From Luidia sarsii (Eukaryota > Echinodermata > Asteroidea > Paxillosida > Luidiidae): 64,000 nucleotides of DNA. The notes below the pieces were generated by a model. It was given only the letters and a program-made list of their open reading frames with translations, was not told the origin of the DNA and ran no database searches. Shown piece by piece: positions 34,001-42,291 of this stretch (position 1 is the first letter of the stretch; every line of letters begins with the position of its first letter). The stretch spans positions 2,466,494-2,530,493 of the forward strand of contig OX465111.1 of NCBI GenBank assembly GCA_949987565.1, written 5' to 3'. Both the position numbers and the translations under genes were made by a program.

Positions 34001-36199
34001 ACCGGGTAATCTTACGGAAGTGACAGCCTTGATCAACCTTCTCTATGATTATTCTAATAGTCTGTGGTGTGGACAAAGTGACTGAGAACCATTTTAGTGT
34101 GATACTTTCGTCCACATTGGTCAGCTTGAAGAAAAGTCCTTACATCGTTGAAAACTGGTAACTGGAGGATACGTGTACAGTATATATGGATAGATCTGCA
34201 TTTTGCCCGTCTTTCTGTAAGTGTAATACTATAGAGTATTGCACTAGTAGTATTGGAAACAGAGGTCCTTAGTTACAACAACTATCTTCAGTCAACTCCA
34301 AACAATTTTTAAAAATCTTAAAATTTAGTGGGCCTGACGTTTCGATCCTAGCAGGACCTTTGAGAAAGGTCCTGCTCGAAACGTCAGGCCCACTAAATTT
34401 TAAGATTTGCATTTTGTTAATTTTATTCAGTAAGCAGTTTGCAACATTTTTCTATATCAATTAAAAAAAAGTTTTTTTTAAATATGTCATACAAATATTG
34501 TAACGGTGTATGGTTTATGTTACAGCCAAAAGTGTGATGTTCTCCGTCCTTGGAAGATGAAAAATTGGGGCCTTTGAATTGAAACAACTGGAAAAAATAC
34601 CCAAGAAAATGTAATACACTATACAGTGACTGGAATGAAACTGAACTTAATTTGATAACTTAGAAAAACCCTTGGACAACGAATGGACATACATCATTAC
34701 ATGTATCATTATTTCTACCCAAAAAAAAGAACTCAATTTAGTTTCATTATTTTTTTTTATAGGATAGGGCCCTATACTATTACTAGGCTTTAGCTCGATT
34801 TGAGGCGAGTGTGTTGTGTACTGTACTGTAGCCTAGAACAGATCCAGTTACCGGTATCTTTCCTTTCACAACCACACTTCTGCTCTGGCAATTTGCACTC
34901 GGCCTAAGTTATGCACCAAGGCCTGCAAAAATATAACTACAGGTTCGAGACTTGCATCTTTAATGGAAACATTGAAGCTATCGCTGACAGAAATTTCAAC
35001 ATTTTTCACGACCTATGACTTGCTTTTACTTTATCGGTCGTTACACGACACCGCGCGCTAGGTGGTTGGACCAACGTGGTTTATTAACCGCCGTGCAGAC
35101 GACACCTCCACGCCGTGGCGCACGACCAACAATCCACAGTGTACAGTAGCTTCGAAAACTCACCAAGCACTGGAGAGAAATACTCACCATATTTCGGCTT
35201 TTCCTCGCCGCCTGTCAGTGCTTCACCGTCTTCCACCTTCCCTCTCTTCCCCATGCTCCCTTACAACGCGTTGGTCAGACTTGGCTTTCGGTAAAATTCA
35301 CTTTTTTTCCCTCTTTTCCGTTGGGGTGAAAGTGCTCCTGTCAGATGAGGCCTCGTGGATTTTTGGTTCGCTATCGATTTTTTTAGTCAGGCGTTTTGCA
35401 TACGACAGAAAACAAGTGTGACGTCAAATTGAACACACTTTATGGGTTGCCTAGTGCGCAGTATCAGACCGACACGCCTGACTACGTGCGCAGGGCAGCA
35501 TGGTAGAGCTGGTTTCGGTGGCGTAGTTTTGCTGGGGTGCTGGACAATTTCTACTATTTCTATTTTGGAAAAATCATTGATAAAATAACTTCATTCTGGG
35601 GGCGAGGGTTTAGTTTTTGTCTGCTTTGAAAGATGGAAGAAAAAACCCAGAAATAAATTCGTGATTTTGTGACCGCTCGTGTCCATCACGACTGCAATCC
35701 AACCACCGAAATTGGTCAATTATTTACCGTTAGAAATGACTAAAGAATCACCGCATCTTACACAAGAATTTCCTTTGCAGATGCGAGGAATGAAAACATG
35801 CAGTAGGCCTATGCGGAAATAGACTTTAATAGGCGTACTGGCATAGGCCTATACTTTTTGGGTATAGAGTTCCCCGTCTTTTCAGCACGGACCATCACAC
35901 AAAAGGGAGGGGAAAAGTCGTCACATAAACCAAACCAAACTGGCGGCCAACAATTTCGCACCACTATATTTTTCGTTTTGCAATCACATATTTGGGATTA
36001 AATATGTAATATGCAAGAATGTACATAGCTCCACTGAGATAGATAAGCTTACTTTGCCTAGGCCTATATCGTTTAAGTAATGTATGGCCTGCTGCCACAT
36101 ACATTGCAAACGCCATTTGTGAAATGAAGCAGTAAAACTTGACTCACCGTATTTCGGCTTTTCTTCTTCGCCCTCCTCGCTCGATTTCACCTTGGCCAT
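12975..36199 (-). CDS. SLC44A2-like: Choline transporter-like protein, gene A (gene level, 21 exons, complete)
   Basis: A predicted multi-pass membrane transporter of the SLC44/CTL family. Vertebrate members carry choline, and SLC44A4 carries thiamine pyrophosphate. Twenty-one exons join without a phase break (2187 bases, 728 residues with first exon 1a, 733 with 1b). Clade markers are [17 protein letters not shown] (18-34), [24 protein letters not shown] (about 482-497), [38 protein letters not shown] and [18 protein letters not shown] near the C-terminus. Hydrophobic segments lie at about 40-58, 256-302, 343-362, 382-407, 470-497, 525-545, 618-642 and 660-682, so roughly 9-10 membrane spans. 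N-glycosylation sequons cluster in the large loop between spans 1 and 2 (NET, NSS) and in exons 14-15 (NDT, NTS). The SLC44A2/4/5 clade is secure; one-to-one orthology is not. Confidence 0.95.
13513..13597 (-). CDS. SLC44A2-like: Gene A exon 20
   Basis: Acceptor TTCTCAG and donor GTAAGT. It encodes [20 protein letters not shown] and VDTLFLCF plus one base. In gene B this exon is fused with the next. Confidence 0.95.
13598..14937. other. Gene A intron 19 with degenerate inverted repeat
   Basis: Contains an imperfect palindromic stretch at about 14155-14400 (repeated CTAGCCCG / CGGGCTAG and CTAGTAAAA blocks), and foldback-family sequence at 14675-14779. No coding signal. Confidence 0.4.
14675..14779. 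repeat. Foldback repeat family, single-arm copy
   Basis: CTTTGAGAAAGGTCCTGATA, then CAGGCCCTCTTACTTTGAGA, then TTTTAGTCAGTGAGCAGTTT: one arm plus the tail. Confidence 0.75.
14938..15103 (-). CDS. SLC44A2-like: Gene A exon 19
   Basis: Acceptor GATGCAG and donor GTGAGT. It encodes [20 protein letters not shown] and on to LNYYWVPIF. At 166 bases it equals the gene B exon. Confidence 0.95.
15198..15443. mobile_element. Short MITE with CCAATTTCATAGAGCTGCTTAAG termini
   Basis: CCAATTTCATAGAGCTGCTT at the left and AAGCGGCTCTATGAAATTGG at the right are inverted. Related single ends occur near 23452-23480, 29150-29175 and 51170-51215. Confidence 0.65.
16353..16426 (-). CDS. SLC44A2-like: Gene A exon 18
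   Basis: Acceptor TGGACAG and donor GTAAGC. It encodes [20 protein letters not shown] and RNIV. Confidence 0.96.
16787..17000. repeat. Foldback repeat family, two-arm copy
   Basis: AAAATTTAGTGGGCCTGACG...CGATCCTAGCAGGACC is followed 60 bases later by its inverse, then the TCAGTAAGCAGTTTGCAACA tail. Clearest full-length copy. Confidence 0.85.
17270..17373 (-). CDS. SLC44A2-like: Gene A exon 17
   Basis: Acceptor CATTTAG and donor GTAAGC. It encodes [20 protein letters not shown] and [14 protein letters not shown], including the Cys-rich family motif. Confidence 0.96.
17425..17637 (+). repeat. tRNA-derived SINE, family 1 reference copy
   Basis: The 73-base head at 17481-17553 has a seven-pair acceptor stem (GGCTGGA / TCCAGTC), box A TAGCTCAGATTGG and box B GGTTCAAATCCC. 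The anticodon stem does not pair, so it is a SINE head and not a working tRNA. The tail contains CAATTTGTTCAAAAGTTCCC. Related copies lie at 1198-1395 and 55343-55490. Confidence 0.75.
17740..17840 (-). repeat. tRNA-like SINE, family 2
   Basis: The minus strand carries CGACCAGCTCGGTAGTCAAG (box-A region) and GGGTTCGAATTG (box B). It is related to 25850-25925 (minus) and 63800-63880 (plus). Confidence 0.55.
18290..18384 (-). CDS. SLC44A2-like: Gene A exon 16
   Basis: Acceptor CCTGTAG and donor GTACGT. It encodes [20 protein letters not shown] and [12 protein letters not shown]. Confidence 0.95.
18640..19286. repeat. G-rich minisatellite (GGGGATCTTG)n in gene A intron 15
   Basis: The + strand is built of GGGGGATCTT and GGGGATACAGGGATCTT units. 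Dozens of G3-G5 runs are separated by about 6 bases, a pattern compatible with G-quadruplexes on the template strand of gene A. All three frames are open on the + strand ([12 protein letters not shown] repeats), which is an artefact. Confidence 0.95.
19288..19529 (-). CDS. SLC44A2-like: Gene A exon 15
   Basis: Acceptor CCCGCAG and donor GTAAGAT. It has 80 codons with [12 protein letters not shown] and [17 protein letters not shown] segments, the most conserved family block. The downstream minisatellite begins at the donor itself. Confidence 0.96.
19936..20029 (-). CDS. SLC44A2-like: Gene A exon 14
   Basis: Acceptor CTGTGCAG and donor GTGAGC. It encodes [20 protein letters not shown] and [11 protein letters not shown], an Asp/Asn-rich extracellular loop with two NDT sequons. 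Confidence 0.88.
20626..20718 (-). CDS. SLC44A2-like: Gene A exon 13
   Basis: Acceptor CTTGCAG. The donor is inferred as GTATCC, the only choice keeping phase with exon 14, and gene B uses the same sequence. It encodes [20 protein letters not shown] through WVTIA. Confidence 0.9.
20795..21020. repeat. Foldback repeat family copy
   Basis: Both arms are present (TTTAGTGGGCCTGATGTTTT and AGGTCAGGCCCACTAAATTT) plus the AATGTTGCAAACTGCTTACT tail. Confidence 0.8.
21030..21135. repeat. Foldback repeat family copy, partial
   Basis: The AAATGTTGCAAACTGCTTAC tail is followed by a decayed arm ending CCTAGCAGGACCTTTCTCAA. Confidence 0.7.
21390..21489 (-). CDS. SLC44A2-like: Gene A exon 12
   Basis: Acceptor TTGACAG and donor GTAAAG. 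It encodes [20 protein letters not shown] and [13 protein letters not shown], span 4 followed by a basic cytosolic stretch. Confidence 0.95.
21864..21986 (-). CDS. SLC44A2-like: Gene A exon 11
   Basis: Acceptor GTCTCAG and donor GTGAGT. It encodes [20 protein letters not shown] through LQTTWLVF. It is 48 bases shorter than the gene B exon, a loop-length difference. Confidence 0.94.
22585..22697 (-). CDS. SLC44A2-like: Gene A exon 10
   Basis: Acceptor CAG before TGGTCTG and donor GTAAGT. It encodes [20 protein letters not shown] and [18 protein letters not shown], forming spans 2-3. Confidence 0.95.
23084..23167 (-). CDS. SLC44A2-like: Gene A exon 9
   Basis: Acceptor TTCCAG and donor GTGAGC. 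It encodes [20 protein letters not shown] and VNSWYLIL, leading into span 2. Confidence 0.94.
23225..23280. repeat. Foldback repeat family fragment
   Basis: GAGAAAGGTCTTGCTAGGAT arm fragment only. Confidence 0.5.
23535..23673 (-). CDS. SLC44A2-like: Gene A exon 8
   Basis: Acceptor GCGTAG and donor GTAAGT. It encodes [20 protein letters not shown] through AYELFS, with sequons NET and NSS. Its 139 bases match the gene B counterpart. Confidence 0.93.
23804..24274. mobile_element. CACTA-like MITE in gene A intron 7
   Basis: Termini CACTATGAACATCTAAACCG at the left and its exact inverse at the right, extending about 38 bases with one or two mismatches. They are flanked by ATA on both sides (3-bp duplication). 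Subterminal CCGTGAAAA motifs repeat in both orientations. The CACTA terminus, 3-bp duplication and subterminal repeats are EnSpm/CACTA traits. There is no transposase inside. Confidence 0.75.
24521..24593 (-). CDS. SLC44A2-like: Gene A exon 7
   Basis: Acceptor TTTTACAG and donor GTGAGT. It encodes [20 protein letters not shown] and KSVD plus one base. Confidence 0.92.
24840..24995. repeat. GATT/GACT tetranucleotide-like simple repeat
   Basis: Imperfect runs of GATTGATT, GACTGACT and TTGATTGA in gene A intron 6. Confidence 0.8.
25152..25298 (-). CDS. SLC44A2-like: Gene A exon 6
   Basis: Acceptor CAAAAG and donor GTGAGT. It has 49 codons in phase 0 starting [11 protein letters not shown] (sequon NET), with further cysteines (FICDYDF). 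Confidence 0.93.
25420..25510 (-). CDS. SLC44A2-like: Gene A exon 5
   Basis: Acceptor TTGTATAG and donor GTATGT. It encodes [20 protein letters not shown] and then [10 protein letters not shown], with conserved loop cysteines. Confidence 0.95.
25850..25925 (-). repeat. tRNA-like SINE, family 2
   Basis: The minus strand reads GGACCAGCTTGGTGGTCAAG then GGGTAGAACAACTGCAGGTG, matching the head at 63800-63880. Confidence 0.55.
26934..27015 (-). CDS. SLC44A2-like: Gene A exon 4
   Basis: Acceptor TTGGACAG and donor GTGAGT. It encodes [20 protein letters not shown] and GVSTAV, the start of the large extracellular loop. Confidence 0.95.
27842..27915 (-). CDS. SLC44A2-like: Gene A exon 3 (first membrane span)
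   Basis: Acceptor CATTTCAG and donor GTAAAT. It encodes [20 protein letters not shown] and VVGYF, the first transmembrane segment. Confidence 0.95.
28376..28424 (-). CDS. SLC44A2-like: Gene A exon 2
   Basis: Acceptor TCTCATCAG and donor GTGAGG. It encodes [16 protein letters not shown], the signature N-terminal motif of the SLC44A2/4/5 clade. Confidence 0.96.
31195..31345. repeat. TACATGTA-rich cluster
   Basis: Repeated ATGTACATGTACA and GTACAGTGTACA motifs, self-complementary on both strands. Confidence 0.85.
34310..34460. repeat. Foldback repeat family, compact two-arm copy
   Basis: TTTAGTGGGCCTGACGTTTC...GGACCTTTGAG adjoins its inverse AAAGGTCCTGCTCGAAACGT with almost no spacer, then the TCAGTAAGCAGTTTGCAACA tail. 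Confidence 0.85.
35188..35254 (-). CDS. SLC44A2-like: Gene A alternative exon 1b (promoter 2)
   Basis: The ATG at 35254 (A at -3, G at +4) has an in-frame TAA two codons upstream. It encodes [20 protein letters not shown] plus KY and one base, then donor GTGAGT in the same phase as exon 1a. Its last 20 coding bases and donor closely match those of exon 1a, indicating a duplicated first exon. Confidence 0.75.
35255..35480 (-). promoter_or_regulatory. Probable promoter/5' UTR region of exon 1b
   Basis: Upstream of the second start codon, moderately CpG-rich, with a TGACGTCA-like core near 35421. Assigned by position only. Confidence 0.3.
36148..36199 (-). CDS. SLC44A2-like: Gene A exon 1a (first exon, promoter 1)
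   Basis: The ATG at 36199 has G at -3 and +4, and an in-frame TGA five codons upstream. It encodes [17 protein letters not shown] plus one base, donor GTGAGT. It joins exon 2 in phase 1. The acidic/Lys-rich cytosolic N-terminus fits the family. Confidence 0.85.
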
Positions 36200-36500
36200 C
36201 TCCCACGCCGTTCAGTGTTTAGAGACAGAAATACTAAAAACAAGTAACCCAAGAAGTTGCTGCAAAACTCTTTCCAAGTATTTTCTCGAATCGGGTCCTT
36301 CGCCTTGACTTTTTTTCCCGGAGTAAAATCCACCTGAAGCTGTTACGACGAACGCTGGGACATGTAATGGGCGCCTCGCCGGGTTCGTTTTGTCACACTG
36401 CATGCGCTTCAAATTCCGGGTTGGGGGATTAACTGGCCGTTGTTGGGCAGACGACAATGTCTGGGTGGGGGGGGGGGGTGAGCTCACTGGACCGTGAAGA
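36200..36500 (-). promoter_or_regulatory. Probable promoter/5' UTR region of exon 1a
   Basis: Sequence directly upstream of the ATG at 36199, with higher GC than the surroundings and a G13 run at about 36467. No TATA box is obvious. Assigned by position only. Confidence 0.3.
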
Positions 36501-38790
36501 AGACAATGGCAACGGGGCAGGAATCGAAAGCTCCCTCCTTATTGAATAATGAAAGGCAAATGCTGTACTTTGACGCGCACACCCGATGGTTCAATTAAGG
36601 AACAGCCATGCAGTAAAAGATTAAGGTGCTTTGTATAACTACAATTTGCTGAAGGACAACAAAAGTTCGTTTAAGCAAAGGGGGCAATATCATCGGGTTC
36701 CCCGCTCCAAACTTACTCCGTGTGAATGTTTTGCTCAGCAAATAACAAGCATTATAAAAGTCAAGGAGCAATAAATCTCACACGATGGTAATAAACAGGG
36801 CGCGTATGTCCGGGTACCGAGGTTTGAATCGAGTTTCCGAACACTTTCAGCATAAAACATTTGCGTAGCAGATTGATTCACATTAGCAACACGTCACAGG
36901 AGTGGTTCTGGTCACGGGTCCGCCATAAATCCCCTTGGTTTTATCATAGAGCAAGGAATTAAGGTTTTACCAAGGAAACTCGTTCCCCACTCAGACCCGT
37001 TTTAAGTCACCGTAGAATAAAATTGTCACTGTCGTTGACTTTCTGCTTTCTGCGTGCAATGAGCACCAATAAATCTGTGCGAAAACTTTTGATGATTTTT
37101 TTTGTTCAGGGACTCAGCTCAGGCGCAGTCATCAATCTTTTTTCCTCTTCATTTCAACTCTGAAGAAATACGAACGAGTAAATGACTGATCCATGTGTAA
37201 CCAAACCGAAGCACGCAGGGAATGGTTAGACCCATGGTTATAGACCCAAGACTTATTTTGGGGACCAGAGCAACCAGCGTGTGCTGCATTACAAAGGGAT
37301 CTCAATTCAGAATACCCGCCTTTAATTCGCGTTACGCCCGACTTGACGCCCATCTCAGCTCCCATTCAAACAGGCAACTATTGGTCGCCATAGCTATTAT
37401 TTCCCCCATAATAACGTCCCAGGCCACGACTTCGCGGTTGCTTGACCGCAAGGCGTGCGGTTTCAACGTCTTGGGTTACGTTTCGCTGGGGATCCCTGAA
37501 ATGATTATCCCTGCATAGCGCTAGGATTGGGGCTCCCTCCTGGCTCCGTCACTGAAAACCTGAAAATACAGGTTGTGGCTTGTTCACGCCTAAGTCTTCA
37601 CTTCGAAACATCGGCCAAAACTATGGCCCTTTTTTCCACAATCGGCTTGATAAGTAGAGTATTCACAGAGAAACTGGGGTCAATTGATTGTTTCTAGATG
37701 CCAGATTGACACTAGAGTATAACGGTAAGAGACATACGACCGCCAAGCCTAAGCCCGAGCCTAAGCCTTCAATTCGTAAAGGGCCATGATACAGGGTCAA
37801 GAATTGGTTCGGCTGTACCTGGTTTGGTTTGGTATGGTCAGAATGTGTGCACCCATCGTAACTCCAACGTAAACTAACTGCCAGGGAATATCTGCAGTGA
37901 AATGATAGGCGAAACAATTCTTGATTGTGACCGCCAAACCGCACCCCTACTTTTTGTCCCATAATGCACTGCATTATTTTTCCCACCATGCATTGCAATA
38001 TAAAAACTGCCCATGGATTCAAGTGGGAGTTTGGTTCTTAAGCAAAGTTTTGACTTGTATGATACAAACCAACAAATCTATTGTGAATACAATCAATACA
38101 TAGTTTGAGCGCAACAACTTCTACATGCGAAATAGATGGGTAATGTGGAAACCCCACTATTTTATTACAAGACTGACAAGGACAGATACACATTCATTTT
38201 AAGTACTGTAAAAATACATGTTATAGTCATAAATTTATCAAGAGTATGGTAGGTATTGAAGATGCAAAAGCTAATATACAGATAATATGGTTAAACATTT
38301 TGGAAAGTGAAAATATATAGTATCCCTTTTGACCTGAGAGAAGAAGAATATATAAAAAAGAAGATCTACTCTGGCTAGACTTGTTTAAGTCATTTGGGGT
38401 TAATTCATACTGAATCCTAGTCAATGTATAGGTAAAGGCATCTCATTGACTAGCACAAGTTAATTACAACCATTTAGAAAAGAAAGATAGATAATGCCCA
38501 GAAGCAATTTGGGTATATGTTATTATGCTATTCAGTTAGAATTGTGTGTTTTAGCTTGGCTTGTATCAACAAGAGAGGTTGTATATATTTCAGTCTGAGA
38601 GTGCGTTATTCTTCTTCCTGATATTTTCATGGTATTTTGTTGAAATCAAGAAACTAAGATCAAATTCAAGTACAAAGCCGATTGTATCTGATAAGCCAGG
38701 CTAGGCACAGCACTGAGTAGACACTCCCCTCTCATGGTTCATGGTGACCATAGAGGGAGCTATTGAAGCTATTTACTCACAAGCAATGAC

Positions 38791-38917
38791 TAAAGCTGTG
38801 TCTCAAACAAGCATCTAGAGCTAGGTCTAGGTCTTCCCCCTATTGGAAATACACAGAGATGCGAAGACAATAGCCGTAGCCGTAGCTCTAGAAGCCCGTT
38901 TCGGACACGGCCTAAGT
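38791..38917. mobile_element. Short MITE-like inverted repeat
   Basis: GCTGTGTCTCAAACAAGCAT then CTAGAGCTA at the left; TAGCTCTAGAAGCCCGTTTC then GGACACGGC at the right, an imperfect inverse. CTAA occurs at both edges and may be a target duplication. Confidence 0.55.
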
Positions 38918-40754
38918 ATCAGTATCACTAAAACTCATCACTTAATAATTTGCCCAAAAAAGTGCATGTATAACAGTAACACTGATAATTGGTGCGTTGC
39001 AGTAGGCACCAATTTTGTACTCAATCATTGTTTTTCGTTTGCCCGGGATACATTCATTGATATGACTACACAATCAAAAACAAAAAAGATTACTCACAAA
39101 CTTGCTTCATATGCTGCATGGAGGTATGCAGATCCCTGTGGAACTATTTCCAATGAGGCCTAACACCTTTGAAAATCATAATTAAAATATCTACAGTTAA
39201 GATATTCAATGAGAATAGGATTTGTTGTGGGTGAAAAATGTTGGCATTGGGTAATCTAGGTCCATAAACTCAACTATCCTGTGTGAATATATATTAGCTA
39301 CATATAGCACATATTAGCTATATCTACATACAATCTCCTTTATACATATGTATGAGTATGCTAATCACATTGCAGACAGAGGCACAGAGTGGTCTGTGTG
39401 ATAAGTATCACTGGAGCCAAGAACTGGTAATGGTGTTTGTACTGAATATTCATTAGTTATTATCATTCATTAATTATGCTTGGAAAAATGTGATAAATCT
39501 GATAAAATCAGAAGAGTTTTCATTTCTGAATCGAGATGTACTCTTGTTAATCTTTTCAAGCATGCAATTTCCACACCAAATTTAAGTCCATTGAAAAATA
39601 CAAATATAAATATGCATTATATTTTGCCAATATTCAAAGACACAATACACAATTCAGCCATCCAAGATTCCATATAATTTTTATAAAAAAATAGTACAAA
39701 AGGTGTCATGTTTCTTGAATGTAGTTTAAAGAATCCCATGTGAGGGTCCATCCATTTGTCAATTCAACTATTCATTTGTATTCAGGCCAAAGTCAAGTAA
39801 GAATGTGATGGAAGAAAATGACCTACATGTAATAGGTCTATGGATCTTATGCAAAATCTGAGCGTGTTTTTTTGTTAAGCCAGTCAGTGGGACATCCTAT
39901 AACAATGTTAAATACCCTGTACTGATGTGGGACAGATTTAATAATGCACAATGATATGTAGGCAAGTGATTATTCTTCTTTTCCCAAAGTTCTTTAACCA
40001 AAACAGGAAAAAGAACTTGAAAGACACTGTTACGCCAGGCGTTGATGTGTATTCTGTCCACTGTTTTCATTCCATATCATACATTTCATTTGTTAACTAC
40101 GTTATGATCACACAGCGCATAATTTTATGACTTATTGTTTGTATTCAAATGTTTTGTACATGCGATTTGTTTAATGGGCTAGCCTAACACAAGCCCTGCT
40201 TTCTAGGCTTTTGCCCCCTATTCTTGTCTTCCTTACGATCATTTTATATATTTTTAGTTAATATTTCGTTACTACGTAATATTGTATTATCTACTTCCAA
40301 TTAGCGGAGAAAATAAATGTCTGGAATAATAAAAAAAGGCTTAAAGGCAGTGACAAATGTTATGCCTAGTCAGGGATGATCGAGGGTGAGGAGATCTGGG
40401 TCCACTCCAAACGTCACCTCAAAAAGCACCAATTGGATTGTTCTCTGCTGTTCAGTCCGCTACTCTTTTGTGTTCAAGGAGAGGGTGTTAGGATTTTGGA
40501 AGATTTGAAGATTTGAGGAATCACAGGGAACAATGAATGAGCAATGAGATCGGACCAAATGGAAGGAGTTGGAAAGTTGAATACACAAAATGTAAGAGAT
40601 AGAATGTGGCCGGGCAGGAACTCTGGTATGAAGCTGGTTTTGTTCAGAGTCTAACTCTGGACTTTCAATCTGTAACCAAGACTGACCCAGGGGTGTTGAA
40701 GACTGGTTACTGACTACATGCACAATGATTTGGAGAGTACTTAATCATGGCAGG

Positions 40755-40812
40755 ATTTCTGCATTTGAGGAAGGTCCTAGGATCAATATATCAGGCCCTC
40801 TTAATTTAAAAA
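40755..40812. repeat. Foldback repeat family fragment
   Basis: GAGGAAGGTCCTAGGATCAA then TATCAGGCCCTCTTAATTTA: one decayed arm. Confidence 0.6.
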
Positions 40813-41529
40813 AAATTTAAACCCTGGTTGACAATTTTGTAATGTAATAAGCCAGCCTCAGACAATTTTGGTGCTAGTCAACTGTGCAAGAAAATCAACA
40901 ATCATTTATCATTGCACTTGCACTGCCTTTTCTCACCAGACATCCAACCCCGGGGGAACTTGACATGTTTTATGGTTTGACAACCCTGGTCCTGACCCTT
41001 GACCGGGGGTTGAACTCACCCTGGGAAAGAGAAATCTCGGGGGTGCTGCAGGGGTGAAAAGTTCGAGTGAGAAACAGGCTTATTTTCACTCCTGGGGCCA
41101 CCCGAGATTTGAGCGAGAAAAGGCCTTCTCCTGAAGACATGATAAACCACCACCATCACACTCTCTGCTTATGAAATCGAGACCTCCGACTGCCTATTTC
41201 TTAGAATAAAATACATTGTAACACATGTAAAACAAAATAACAAAAATTACTGAAAAACTTACACTAAACTGGGACATATGCACTGGTACATGTACCATAT
41301 TTTTACTTAACTAGAAAATATCAAATAAAACAAATTAAAAATTAGAGTTCATGACTAAGTGTTAAGATGCAGCCTTGAAGCAACGTGTTAAAATGCAGCC
41401 TGGAAGCAACCTTACCAGCCCAACTTTTCACAGAGAGGACCATACATGGCCAAGGCAAATATGTCGTTAGGCCACTTGGGAACCTGGATAATGCATTAGA
41501 TCGATCCCTCAGAACATCGTTATACAAAC

Positions 41530-41700
41530 ATGTGGCAAAGTACTTAATGACTTAAACGATCAAAAAGTAAATCTGAAAAACTTAGAGGGCCTGACATTTC
41601 CGTTCTTGCAGGATCTTTCTCAAACACAGAAAGATTATAGAAGTCCTGACAGAAAGGTCCTGCTAGGATCAAAACATCAGGCCCTCTATGATTTGGAGAA
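41530..41700. repeat. Foldback repeat family copy
   Basis: Arms AGAGGGCCTGACATTTCCGT and AAAACATCAGGCCCTCTATG flank a short spacer. Confidence 0.75.
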
Positions 41701-41930
41701 AATTGTTATCATTTTTAATTGGATACGTTGGAACAAGTGTGTGGTGGTGAGATAATTCACTTCATTTTCAAAATGAGATGAATTCAATTTTCTTATTCAG
41801 TTTTAGTTAGGTGATGTGTTTCAGCAAAAATCAAGCCTGATGATTGCTTTTCATGCAATTTGAAATTTGTTCAATTAATCTCCAAATAATTCCCAAGAAT
41901 GGTTAATTTCCTGGGAAGTGGGTTGTTCCT

Positions 41931-41936
41931 TTTATT
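41931..41936 (-). terminator. Candidate polyadenylation signal of gene B
   Basis: The minus strand reads AATAAA, 137 bases past the gene B stop. Position and hexamer fit; no transcript evidence. Confidence 0.45.
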
Positions 41937-42072
41937 GAAAGACATATAAGCTCTGAGGAAATTGTGTATTTAGAATAATCAAAATCGTGACTTACAGGTT
42001 ACATGGGTGCATTGGGGACAGCGGGGCGTGGCTCAGTGTCGTTGCCATGGGGAGGGGAGAGGGCATGGATTG

Positions 42073-42291
42073 TTACCATTCGCACTCATCCTCGTCCTCG
42101 TTGTCCGTCATGGGCTTCTTGTTGCGCTTGCCACAGATCTTCATCATGGCCTTGGACATGTAGTAGGGTTTCTCCGCCGAGCCGTCGTGGCGCTCCAGAT
42201 CCTCCAGGAAGCAGAGGAAGAGGGTGTCCACCGCCATGTCAAAGACATTGAAGAAGCACTTGGCGATGACGTAGACACCAAGACCAATGAG
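42073..42291 (-). CDS. SLC44A2-like: Gene B terminal exon (exons 20+21 fused)
   Basis: Acceptor CCCTCGCAG. It has 72 codons plus [43 protein letters not shown], then a tail ending DEDECEW. Gene A has an intron after the CF codons here; gene B has none. Confidence 0.95.
   Translation of the reverse strand, partial: LIGLGVYVIAKCFFNVFDMAVDTLFLCFLEDLERHDGSAEKPYYMSKAMMKICGKRNKKPMTDNEDEDECEW

Larger units (their letters stand above)
28425..35187. other. Gene A intron 1 (shared part)
   Basis: No coding exon was found other than exon 1b at its far end. It contains TACATGTA-rich patches (about 28650, 29190-29220, 29935-29955, 30385-30430, 31195-31345, 31830-32050), a foldback copy at 34310-34460, and A/T-rich filler. 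Confidence 0.5.
36501..42072. other. Intergenic between gene A 5' end and gene B 3' end
   Basis: No coding exon is recognised. It contains a short MITE (38791-38917), foldback fragments (40755-40812, 41530-41700) and the probable gene B polyadenylation signal. Confidence 0.5.

Noticed and set aside
35062..35421. Plus-strand 119-codon ORF
   Set aside because: Antisense of exon 1b and its promoter; no homology.
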